A DNA stretch of 6,586 bases from Methylococcaceae bacterium (GTDB taxonomy: Bacteria; Pseudomonadota; Gammaproteobacteria; Methylococcales; Methylomonadaceae): NCBI GenBank assembly GCA_947505055.1, contig CANNLO010000274.1, positions 1 through 6,586 of the forward strand, in the 5' to 3' direction. This document shows positions 1 to 4,857 of this stretch, one piece after another. The notes under the pieces are model-generated. The model was given only the letters and a program-made list of their open reading frames with translations. It did no database searches and had not been told where the DNA came from. Both the position numbers and the translations under genes were made by a program. How positions within the stretch are numbered: the stretch's first letter is position 1; each line of letters opens with the position of its first letter.

Positions 1-122
1 CACCGATTCTGGAAAAATCCGGAAAAGTGTTCAGCTTGAAACCAGAATCAGTGTTCAAGTTAAATCAGAATAGGTGTTCAACTTGGATCAGAATGGGTGT
101 TCAGGTTGGGCCAGAATATGCA
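1..122. mobile_element. Probable end of an IS21-family insertion sequence (partial)
   Basis: The first 122 bases carry four imperfect tandem units and stop abruptly at TGCA, after which the repeat pattern and base composition change. IS21-family elements are known to carry several related repeats at each end, thought to bind the IstA transposase, and to finish in CA. The element body, with istA and istB, would lie to the left outside the window. I see no transposase coding sequence here and no target-site duplication can be checked, because the other end is absent. The family call rests on my recollection of the GTGTTCA...CAGAAT repeat style. Confidence 0.6.
27..119. repeat. Four tandem degenerate repeats, 23-24 bp period
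   Basis: The units start at 27, 51, 74 and 97. Each begins GTGTTCA, has a variable middle (GCTTGAAAC, AGTTAAAT, ACTTGGAT, GGTTGGGC) and ends in CAGAAT plus a few bases. The regular spacing of 24, 23 and 23 bp is about two helical turns, as expected for sites bound cooperatively by a protein on one face of the DNA. They are probably transposase-binding sites at an IS end. Confidence 0.8.
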
Positions 123-308
123 ACATTTTATTAGTGACAGTTTCGTGATAGTAAAAAAAGCCGCCGCTTACCGGTCATATTTTATAATCATTTGATTAAA
201 AAGCAGCAATTAAATCTCCAAATAACGAAAGCAAGCACTAGGCTTTAGCTGCGCGCCTAAGCTGGTTTTAAGTAGCGGCTTATCGATTTCCAGTCTGTGA
301 AAATATAT
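123..308. other. Non-coding stretch with a possible weak terminator
   Basis: I see no convincing gene here. AGCCGCCGCTTA at 159-170 is nearly complementary (10 of 12) to TAAGTAGCGGCT at 269-280, and on the minus strand the distal arm runs straight into seven T (153-159). This could be a long-loop intrinsic terminator for the minus-strand small-gene operon. The loop of about 100 bases makes it weak. A smaller hairpin, TAGGC/GCCTA, lies within the loop near 240-260. Confidence 0.3.
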
Positions 309-565
309 TCACCAAGCCTCGCCCAATGACCACGCCTCGTCTATAGCGTCTTGCTTACTTTCAAACTCTTGATGGGATATTTTGGCGGAATGACTTCAAA
401 TAGAATGCAGCGCTGACCAGTGTCTTCCCGTGCGGCAATATCATTCATCACCTCTAAGTTTAATTTGTCTTGGCATTCGTGTACTGCGGCAAAATGAACC
501 CTTTTTGCTAGTACATTGGCTTTGTTGTTCTGTTCAAGTTGGTTAATTCTGGTTTTAATCGACAC
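309..565 (-). pseudogene. Small MSxKTRIxxLE protein, last gene of operon, probable frameshift
   Basis: The open frame runs from a GTG at 565 to a TAG at 341-343 (74 codons). The start overlaps the previous gene by 11 bases and has a strong ribosome site, AAGGAG, seven bases upstream. The protein begins MSIKTRINQLEQ, like its neighbour MSLKTRIQKLE, so the two are probably paralogues. After residue 64 (KYP) the annotated tail IKSLKVSKTL looks arbitrary. The -1 frame instead continues with HQEFESKQDAIDEAWSLG and stops at 309-311, an acidic, protein-like tail. Adding one C to the CCC at 374-376 would join the two into an 85-residue protein. Function is unknown. It may be a real frameshift, a sequencing error, or simply a 74-residue gene. 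Confidence 0.55.
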
Positions 566-764
566 GACGAATCTCCTTTAAAACTTCTTCAATGGGCCGA
601 GGGTCATGCACATAATTAGCTAGCCATTGTGTACTGGGTTCTTCCGGCCATTCCCTGTGAAACAATTGGCGCTCAACTTTGTACCAAAACTTTGCAGCTC
701 TTAAGCGTTCCGGTTCGCCATGGGGTTCGGGTTCAAGTTTTTGTATTCTCGTTTTCAAGCTCAT
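555..764 (-). CDS. Small hypothetical protein (69 aa), MSLKTRIQKLE family
   Basis: ATG at 764 overlaps the stop of the 88-aa gene in an ATGA junction, and GAGG lies seven bases upstream, so translation is probably coupled. The protein starts MSLKTRIQKLEPE, a short basic amphipathic helix that recurs at the start of the next gene downstream. It continues with a Trp-rich, charged region (KFWYKVERQLFHREWPEE) and ends in PIEEVLKEIRR. No signal peptide, membrane segment or catalytic motif is visible. The N-terminal helix could be a short coiled coil or docking segment shared by products of this operon. This is inferred only from the repeated pattern. I do not recognise a functional family. Confidence 0.7.
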   Translation of the reverse strand: MSLKTRIQKLEPEPHGEPERLRAAKFWYKVERQLFHREWPEEPSTQWLANYVHDPRPIEEVLKEIRRVD

Positions 765-1027
765 TTTTTAGCCTCCAAAACTTCAATTCTCTTTTCAAGG
801 TCTGATGTCTCGATGACCTTACCGATACTTTGCAGCATCCAAACCAATTTAGTCCCCGTCATAACGTCGATAACCTCTGAGCGTGACTCACGGTACACCT
901 TAGCCATTTCGCGCTTGATATCGCTTAGAGTGTCCAATTTGCATCTGTAGCGCGTACCTTTGACGGGGGGTAGGTCTGACACCTCACCTGTTACAGAATC
1001 GACCTCGACCGGGTATTTATTACTCAT
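761..1027 (-). CDS. Hypothetical protein (88 aa) with C-terminal helix
   Basis: ATG at 1027 has GGTGAGG seven to eight bases upstream, a good ribosome site. The protein opens with a short variable part containing SVTGEVSDLPPVKGTRYRCKL, then a helical, charged stretch (SDIKREMAKVYRESRSEVID) and ends in SDLEKRIEVLEAKK, a short leucine-zipper-like helix. The ending resembles the KTRIxxLE start of the next two genes. Its stop overlaps the next start (ATGA). Phage and plasmid islands often carry small regulators of this build, but I recognise no family and assign no function. The overlap and ribosome sites argue that it is a real gene. Confidence 0.7.
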   Translation of the reverse strand: MSNKYPVEVDSVTGEVSDLPPVKGTRYRCKLDTLSDIKREMAKVYRESRSEVIDVMTGTKLVWMLQSIGKVIETSDLEKRIEVLEAKK

Positions 1028-1073
1028 TTTTTAACCTCACCAGGTGCGCTAAAATTCAGTACCTGCTAGAGAA

Positions 1074-1205
1074 CTAAACCGCTTTAAGCTTAACCAGCAA
1101 TTTAATTTGCTCATCACTCAAGCTGCCGCCTGATGTCAGGTCATTTTCAAGCTTGTCGATCACCGCTTGTCTTTCTTGAGCTGTAAAAATATCTTGGTTT
1201 TGCAT
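1074..1205 (-). CDS. Small hypothetical protein (43 aa)
   Basis: This short frame runs from ATG at 1205 to TAG at 1074-1076. A GAGGA ribosome site lies eight bases before the ATG. The product begins MQNQDIFTAQERQAVIDKLE and ends SLSDEQIKLLVKLKAV, so two predicted helices flank a TSGGS turn. It fills the 218-base gap between the arm-domain gene and the 88-aa gene, in the same direction. The ending (SDEQIKLLVKL) echoes the TDAELIAELKRR tail of the upstream gene, which could mean a shared docking helix or just similar helix chemistry. Function unknown. The call rests on the ribosome site, position and plausible composition. Confidence 0.55.
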   Translation of the reverse strand: MQNQDIFTAQERQAVIDKLENDLTSGGSLSDEQIKLLVKLKAV

Positions 1206-1245
1206 GGTTAATGTCCTCACGACATGATTTTAAAAATGTAAGTAT

Positions 1246-1584
1246 CTAAAAGTTAATAAGTTTTCTTCTTTTTAATTCGGCGATTAGTTCGGCATCTGTA
1301 AAGCTGCCCAACTTGATTAAATTGCTTGGGTTAATCTGATTAGTTTTAAGCTGTAATTTGAAGTCGTCCCGTTTCAGTCTGGCTTCTGCGAGTGAAACCA
1401 CTGGATAAACGCCTAGTGACTTGGTTCGTCTTTTACCGGCAAACCTGTAATCAAGCCGCCAATATCGCCCACCGTTGGGGTGAATCAACAAATACAGGCA
1501 ATGTCCGTCAAATGGCTTGTATATTTTTTGGCGGGGCTTGGCATCGGCAACAATGGCATCCGTTAGTTTCATTGAACTGGGCAT
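1246..1584 (-). CDS. Stand-alone integrase arm-type DNA-binding domain protein (DUF4102-like)
   Basis: The 112-residue product matches the N-terminal domain of P4-type tyrosine integrases, which binds arm sites of the attachment DNA. Visible hallmarks are LTDAIVADAKPRQKIYKPFDG at residues 7-27, then LYLLIHPNGGRYWRLDYRF and KRRTKSLGVYPVVSLAEAR up to about residue 70. The core-binding and catalytic domains (the Arg-His-Arg-Tyr residues) are missing; full integrases are about 400 residues. Instead the protein ends with SFTDAELIAELKRR and stops. ATG at 1584 is the upstream start; an internal ATG at 1572 lacks a better ribosome site. It heads the five-gene minus-strand operon. It may compete with an integrase for arm sites, act as a regulator, or be a degraded integrase. 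The clean ending and following genes favour a functional small protein, by inference. Confidence 0.75.
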   Translation of the reverse strand: MPSSMKLTDAIVADAKPRQKIYKPFDGHCLYLLIHPNGGRYWRLDYRFAGKRRTKSLGVYPVVSLAEARLKRDDFKLQLKTNQINPSNLIKLGSFTDAELIAELKRRKLINF

Positions 1585-1627
1585 TATCTGTGTTTCCCAA
1601 CATGAATAATTCTTGATTTATTATAGT

Positions 1628-1639
1628 GGTATTATACCA
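1628..1639 (-). promoter_or_regulatory. Extended -10 promoter with overlapping palindrome
   Basis: On the minus strand TGGTATAAT (1639-1631) is a perfect extended -10 element, about 47 bases before the arm-domain start. No good -35 is seen at 17 bases, as is usual for extended -10 promoters. The hexamer lies in the 11-bp palindrome GGTATTATACC (1628-1638), a possible repressor operator. A second TATAAT is on the same strand at 1625-1620. It would drive the small-gene operon running to 309. Confidence 0.6.
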
Positions 1640-1685
1640 TATTTTGACCGTATGATGTTGACAGCATATTACCCACTCAACACCT

Positions 1686-1766
1686 GCCTAGCCTTGGCCT
1701 TTGCCGCCAGATAGTGACTGCTGAATTTAAGTACTCCGCCAAATTCTGGGCTTTGGTGATAACTCA
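1686..1766. repeat. Repeat copy A (inverted relative to copy C)
   Basis: This 81-bp segment is about 90% identical to the reverse complement of 5429-5508, by hand alignment. Differences are few single bases plus one base of length. On the minus strand it reads through a frame giving SPEFGGVLKFSSHYLAAKAKAR, also kept in copy C, but with no start codon, so it may be the residue of a coding sequence. Its inner end, GGGCTTTGGTGAT (1748-1760), recurs exactly at 2018-2030 in copy B. The rest of 1640-1865 shows no gene. Confidence 0.75.
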
Positions 1767-1865
1767 AATATGGGTTATGAACAATATCAAGGTGTTGCTG
1801 GTGGCCTTAATCTCGGCTGCCAATTAAAGATGAACCAAATCTGGATCATGACTACTTCGGGGCTT

Positions 1866-2060
1866 TCAACAACACGGTAAATCACCGTAACCTAATTGTT
1901 TTAGTGACTTAGCTTTTTTGCAGTGCTGAGATATTGCGTCAGATGGCCTTTCATAACCTAAGCAAGATGCAACATCTTTGGCAATAAAAAGCACATTGTC
2001 ATTTACTTCTAAAGTACGGGCTTTGGTGATGACGCAAGTATGCGTTACCTTACAAAACAA
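1866..2060 (-). pseudogene. BRO-N domain fragment (phage antirepressor-like)
   Basis: The frame encodes NPLFCKVTHTCVITKARTLEVNDN followed by VLFIAKDVASCLGYERPSD and AISQHCKKAKSLK. The FIAKDVAxxLGY...DAIxxHCK pattern is the signature of the BRO family N-terminal domain, found in phage antirepressors and DNA-binding proteins. A normal BRO-N domain is about 100 residues and usually precedes a second domain; here it stops after about 64 at GYGDLPCC. The only start is TTG at 2060, with an in-frame TAG a few codons upstream and no ribosome site. Its first part is repeat copy B. It sits 44 bases after the TubC_N-like gene on the same strand. Most likely a broken gene. Confidence 0.65.
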
Positions 2061-2078
2061 GGGGTTATCAAAAACCCG
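2017..2078. repeat. Repeat copy B (inverted relative to copy C)
   Basis: Positions 2050-2078 are a perfect 29-bp reverse complement of 5387-5415, and the next 33 bases (2017-2049) align with 5416-5448 with roughly a dozen mismatches. The left part (2018-2065) also aligns in direct orientation with 1748-1797 of copy A, starting with an identical GGGCTTTGGTGAT. Read on the minus strand it encodes the NPLFCK...VITKA start of the BRO fragment, so the repeat is a coding module present three times. Confidence 0.8.
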
Positions 2079-2103
2079 CTACAAAAAATCCGTATCTTCA
2101 TAT

Positions 2104-2370
2104 TTAGTTTAAGTTCTTAGGCTCTGGGTTCCAGTGCTTGAGCTGTTCAAGGTGTTCAAGATCACGGGCTATTGTTTCCAAAGGATTACCTGCGGGTGTC
2201 CAGCAAATAACCGTCAGTGAGTTTTGCAGCTCACCAATAATCTCAGCTTTATGCGATTTTAAAAACTCGCACTGAGCCACTGTTAAATTTTTAGCAGGGA
2301 CAATCCCAAGGTTGCCGTGGTCGATAAAAACCTTAAATCCAGCGTCTTGTATTTTTGATAGAGCACTCAT
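2104..2370 (-). CDS. TubC N-terminal-domain-like small protein (88 aa)
   Basis: I prefer ATG at 2370, which shares one base with the ATPase stop (TAATG) and has GAGGTG about six bases upstream; the in-frame GTG at 2379 lies too close to that site. The protein starts MSALSKIQDAGFKVFIDHGN, then LGIVPAKNLTVAQCEFLKSHKAEIIGEL, the pattern of TubC_N docking domains: an L..L...G..v....g.L.v..... unit followed by l.....fL..hK.eii..L. TubC_N was described as a docking domain in hybrid synthetases, but similar short proteins are frequent beside replication genes in phage and island operons. The remaining 40 residues (CWTPAGNPLE...) are unrecognised. Translational coupling to the ATPase suggests a partner or accessory role. 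Confidence 0.7.
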   Translation of the reverse strand: MSALSKIQDAGFKVFIDHGNLGIVPAKNLTVAQCEFLKSHKAEIIGELQNSLTVICWTPAGNPLETIARDLEHLEQLKHWNPEPKNLN

Positions 2371-3953
2371 TAGAACCACCTCACGTCTTCTAAATTTTCG
2401 TTAAAAATATCAGGGACTACCTCATGCGTTAGGGGTTCTCCCAAAAATGGCGTTTTATCTGTGACAGTGTGACAAGCCACGTCAGCCGTGGCCTCCCGTG
2501 TCACAGATGTTGTCACAGATAAATTTCTATGTGTGACGTGTGACAGGCTGTCACAGATAGATGTGTGACGTGTGACAAGTTCTGTGACGGCTAAAGGACC
2601 GTCGTTGCTAGGTTTGTGCTGATTTGTCACACTGTCACAGATAATTTCGGTAGTGGGCAGATAGCGCATGAAAGCATCAGAAAATTGTACTAGCTCAAAA
2701 CCTCGCATCCGGTCATAAGAGTTCAGTCGTATTTGTTTTGGCTTAATTTCGTAGGCTTCTAATTGCTTTACAAGTTGTCTTGGTGCAATCGGTTTACCAC
2801 GATTATAAGTTGCCCAAGGTGCTTCTTCGTCAATGCAAAGTGCCGCTAATAAATCGACGGTTGAGATTTTATCGACGCGCTTCGTTTCAAAAGTATCTCG
2901 TATATCAGATAGCAATTCATTGCCCGCGCTTACGGATTTATCATTAGAGCTTGCCGAAAGTTTTAACGCTGCATCAATCGCCTTTTGAGTCCATTCATTA
3001 CCAGCGATTGAAGCAATAGCCAGCATACCGTCCCAGTTATCCTGCTCACGATCCGAAAGGGCTTCCGGTAAGAACGGTCGAGCTGTGCGTACCTGTTCTG
3101 AATAATCTAATGCAAATCTAGCCAGCTTCGATGTTATGTTGGTGAATAAATCAGGGTCGGCGTGTCGTAGACGACTAACACTTTCGCCTGATAGCTTGCG
3201 CCTAAGATTAAAGATAATTCCACGGCTCATGGTGGCATCGGGAAGATGCTTCTCTAACTTGATCCCTGCAAGCGCTTTTGCTGAATACACACTAAACATA
3301 CGCGGTTCAAAGCTATCACCCACTGCTTCAGACCTCAGGACATAACCGCCTTTCTTGTACCCAGCGTTGACCATGCCATGTAGCTCGACATTGTCCCTGA
3401 AGAAAGTATCGGCTTCGTCTATCAGTATCGTAGGTTTCCACAATTCGACCGCCCTGAATAACGCACTGGCTGAAGCATTTGAAGCGGGTAATGGTTTATA
3501 ACTCATTCTTCCCATAACATCTAAGAGTTGCGTTTTACCACAGGCCTTTTCCGGTGCGTTGATGATTGCCAGCGGTGCATAGTCCACCACGTCAATGAAG
3601 TAGGTCAAGGCTACCCATAACGCGGCGGTATCGGCTTGATATTGCTCTAACACAATAAATTGACGGATAGCGTTAGCAATGCCGTTAAGCAGTTGCCCAG
3701 GATTAACGGGGTCGGGATACGGTTCAACATTAGCAAACGGTAAACGATCATTTTCTTTCTCGGAGGTTCGTATCGATTTAACCTCTCGATCAAGCGTAGT
3801 AGCCCTAATGCCTAGATTTTTGGCCTGTTCATTGCGGGCTTGGTCATATTTGATACCGCTTAATGTTGATAGATTTTGAATGATTTCATCAGTGGACTGT
3901 TTAGAGTCTTCATCGGGCGTCACTTCATCATATTCGATTGAATCAGGCAGCAT
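2370..3953 (-). CDS. DUF3631 P-loop ATPase, probable replication protein
   Basis: The 527-residue product has an N-terminal helical segment (GIKYDQARNEQAKNLGIRAT, residues 33-52) typical of phage and island primase/helicase proteins. A P-loop follows with Walker A APEKACGKT (133-141) and Walker B TILIDEADTFF (175-185). Residues about 245-435 match DUF3631, including DLLAALCIDEEAPW and the closing GKPIAPRQLVKQL and YDRMRGFELVQFSDAFMRYL. The start overlaps the upstream gene by 11 bases, with GAGGTG just before it. Such ATPases in mobile elements are thought to act in replication, as helicase or loader; the exact activity is unproven. Residues about 438-498 form a low-complexity, Val-Thr-rich linker encoded by the TGTGACA array. 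No primase domain is visible here. Confidence 0.85.
   Translation of the reverse strand: MLPDSIEYDEVTPDEDSKQSTDEIIQNLSTLSGIKYDQARNEQAKNLGIRATTLDREVKSIRTSEKENDRLPFANVEPYPDPVNPGQLLNGIANAIRQFIVLEQYQADTAALWVALTYFIDVVDYAPLAIINAPEKACGKTQLLDVMGRMSYKPLPASNASASALFRAVELWKPTILIDEADTFFRDNVELHGMVNAGYKKGGYVLRSEAVGDSFEPRMFSVYSAKALAGIKLEKHLPDATMSRGIIFNLRRKLSGESVSRLRHADPDLFTNITSKLARFALDYSEQVRTARPFLPEALSDREQDNWDGMLAIASIAGNEWTQKAIDAALKLSASSNDKSVSAGNELLSDIRDTFETKRVDKISTVDLLAALCIDEEAPWATYNRGKPIAPRQLVKQLEAYEIKPKQIRLNSYDRMRGFELVQFSDAFMRYLPTTEIICDSVTNQHKPSNDGPLAVTELVTRHTSICDSLSHVTHRNLSVTTSVTREATADVACHTVTDKTPFLGEPLTHEVVPDIFNENLEDVRWF
2455..2644. repeat. TGTGACA iteron-like array inside the ATPase gene
   Basis: Twelve copies of TGTGACA or TGTGACG, on both strands, fill 2460-2639. 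Plus-strand copies start at 2460, 2468, 2532, 2539, 2564, 2571 and 2583; minus-strand copies occupy 2499-2505, 2511-2517, 2549-2555, 2625-2631 and 2633-2639. The decamer ATCTGTGACA occurs five times. The array is bounded by a perfect 21-bp inverted repeat (2455-2475 and 2624-2644) and contains a 17-bp direct repeat (2529-2545 and 2561-2577). The motif is read in different codon phases (Cys-Asp-Ser, Val-Thr, Cys-His-Thr), so the DNA rather than the protein seems conserved. It may be a replication origin bound by an element-encoded initiator. Confidence 0.75.
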
Positions 3954-4383
3954 GCTTCACCTCAATTTTTTGAGTAGGGAAATAAATTCTGATGGCTTCA
4001 CGGCTTTGAACCCATCGGTTACCTAACGGTTTTGTTGTGTCAAAAAAGCCTTGGGGTTCATTATGATCAACAAAAGTCGGCCAGACGGTCACGGATATTG
4101 CATCAGCTTTTAACAAGCATTTAACCAATTCAATAATCGTAGTTTCCGATGCAGAACCATTCCACTCAATAACTACAGGACAGCCAGAAACGGGCCACTT
4201 AAGCGTTTTAGGGTCTTGACCAGGCGTTAGGACCAATGCCGATTTATCGCGGTCTAAATTGTGTTTTTCAGCGGATTGAAAGGCATCGTTGCCCAGGCAC
4301 ACATAAACAAACATCGGGCGACTGTTCCAGCGTTGACGTTCGGCAAGCTCCCGACCGTAAGTCGGATATTTAGGGTTTGTCAT
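3943..4383 (-). CDS. Hypothetical protein (146 aa) upstream of the DUF3631 ATPase
   Basis: ATG at 4383 has AAGGA six bases upstream, and the end overlaps the ATPase start by 11 bases, so the two are co-translated. The protein starts NPKYPTYGRELAERQRWNSRP, continues with alternating beta/alpha-looking segments (MFVYVCLGNDAFQSAEKH, CPVVIEWNGSASETTIIELVKCLL, AISVTVWPTFVD) and ends in a basic, aromatic stretch (GNRWVQSREAIRIYFPTQK). There is no signal peptide, membrane segment or zinc motif. The compact alternating fold and fixed position between an AlpA-like gene and a replication ATPase suggest an accessory replication role, but I recognise no domain. Between the AlpA-like stop and this start a small hairpin, CTGTC-GAGAT-GACAG, precedes the ribosome site. 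Confidence 0.75.
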   Translation of the reverse strand: MTNPKYPTYGRELAERQRWNSRPMFVYVCLGNDAFQSAEKHNLDRDKSALVLTPGQDPKTLKWPVSGCPVVIEWNGSASETTIIELVKCLLKADAISVTVWPTFVDHNEPQGFFDTTKPLGNRWVQSREAIRIYFPTQKIEVKHAA

Positions 4384-4419
4384 TTTAGGTCCTTGCTGTC
4401 ATCTCGACAGTAATGGGGG

Positions 4420-4644
4420 TTATTGCTGCGTAGTAAGTGCGGTTTGCTCGGCTATGTAATCCAGCACATCTTGATACAGGTATCGTACTGAGCGGTTGAA
4501 CCGGACATATTTTATGAAAGGTTTGCCCTGAGAGCGCCAACAGTTCAGCGTCATGGGGGATAGATTGAAAATTTTGGCTACTTGAATACTGTCCAGGTAA
4601 TCAGATGGAAGGTAAGTCGTGGATGGTTCGCTGATATTGTTCAT
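4420..4644 (-). CDS. AlpA/excisionase-like helix-turn-helix protein
   Basis: The 74-residue protein has the MerR-type winged HTH seen in AlpA regulators and phage excisionases: LDSIQVAKIFNLSPMTLNCWRSQG (residues 17-40, the HTH proper), then KYVRFNRSVRYLYQDVLDYI (46-65), the wing and closing helix. These proteins bind DNA near integrase genes or attachment sites and act as transcription activator or recombination directionality factor. In P4-like elements, AlpA activates integrase expression. Here no full integrase is beside it; it is the first gene of the replication operon, 36 bases before the 146-aa gene. AAAGG lies about six bases before ATG 4644, within one arm of an inverted repeat. Activator, excisionase or autoregulator cannot be told apart. 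Confidence 0.8.
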   Translation of the reverse strand: MNNISEPSTTYLPSDYLDSIQVAKIFNLSPMTLNCWRSQGKPFIKYVRFNRSVRYLYQDVLDYIAEQTALTTQQ

Positions 4645-4649
4645 TTGAA

Positions 4650-4678
4650 GCCTTTTATAAAAATGATTTTAAAAAGGC
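4650..4678 (-). promoter_or_regulatory. Inverted repeat over the AlpA-like gene's ribosome site
   Basis: GCCTTTT (4650-4656) pairs with AAAAGGC (4672-4678), with further A/T pairing inside. On the minus-strand transcript the distal arm contains the AAAGG ribosome site of the AlpA-like gene, so a hairpin could hide it. The site could equally be an operator for the HTH protein itself. Confidence 0.45.
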
Positions 4679-4701
4679 ACTACATATTTAAAGCTAAATA
4701 C

Positions 4702-4730
4702 TTGCCAACATTAGAAATTGGTAGTATATT
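4702..4730 (+). promoter_or_regulatory. Plus-strand sigma70-type promoter
   Basis: TTGCCA (4702-4707, five of six to consensus) and TATATT (4725-4730, five of six) are separated by exactly 17 bases. Transcription would start near 4737, pointing away from the minus-strand operon. No coding gene follows, only the short segment that ends at the terminator at 4780-4825. Confidence 0.6.
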
Positions 4731-4736
4731 TGAATA

Positions 4737-4825
4737 CGCTTTAGAAATAGTGTCTGGTCGATACTCTTTTTTCTGCTAGAACCGTCCGATATTCTCAATC
4801 TCGTAAATTGAGCGGATGGTTTTTT
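4737..4825 (+). ncRNA. Candidate small RNA antisense to the replication-operon leader
   Basis: A good plus-strand promoter (4702-4730) and an intrinsic terminator (4780-4825) frame about 89 bases with no plausible reading frame; the only start-like codon gives nine residues without a ribosome site. The predicted minus-strand promoter at 4849-4857 would transcribe across the same DNA toward the AlpA-like gene, so the two RNAs would be fully complementary over this stretch. Antisense RNAs of this size control copy number or immunity in many plasmids and satellites. The function is inferred from geometry only. Confidence 0.45.
4780..4825 (+). terminator. Rho-independent terminator
   Basis: AACCGTCCG (4780-4788) pairs with CGGATGGTT (4813-4821) with one G-T, and CTCAAT (4794-4799) pairs with ATTGAG (4807-4812), leaving loop CTCGTAA and a five-base bulge. 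Six T follow on the plus strand (4820-4825). The minus strand lacks a T tract. Confidence 0.65.
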
Positions 4826-4848
4826 GCGTTTAAAACTTTTACCTTTTA

Positions 4849-4857
4849 AGTATACCA
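4849..4857 (-). promoter_or_regulatory. Candidate extended -10 promoter for the replication operon
   Basis: On the minus strand TGGTATACT is an extended -10 element, very similar to TGGTATAAT upstream of the other operon. Initiation near 4842 would give a leader of about 200 bases before the AlpA-like ATG at 4644. No good -35 is visible. A weaker alternative on the same strand is TTGGCA (4708-4703) with TATGTA (4686-4681), spaced 16. Confidence 0.4.

Noticed and set aside
27..119. Short CRISPR array or plasmid iterons
   Set aside because: Units are degenerate, without constant repeats and unique spacers, and the pattern ends at a TGCA as expected of an IS end.
1..120. Left attachment site matching the tRNA-Leu 3' end
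   Set aside because: I searched by eye for the T-arm and acceptor sequence and found no second copy in the window.
720..950. Plus-strand reading frame of 76 codons
   Set aside because: It lies opposite two well-supported minus-strand genes, has no ribosome site and gives a composition typical of an antisense shadow.
1392..1616. Plus-strand reading frame of 74 codons
   Set aside because: It is the complement of the arm-domain gene, whose family match is clear.
2455..2644. CRISPR-like array
   Set aside because: The repeated units are 7-10 bp on both strands with irregular spacing and lie inside a coding frame; there are no 20-40 bp repeats with regular spacers or cas genes.
3136..3345. Plus-strand frames inside the ATPase gene (also 3679-3879)
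   Set aside because: They run antisense to conserved ATPase and DUF3631 sequence and lack start signals.
4582..4779. Plus-strand reading frame of 65 codons ending near the terminator
   Set aside because: It crosses the AlpA-like gene in antisense and begins upstream of the only good plus-strand promoter; no ribosome site is present.
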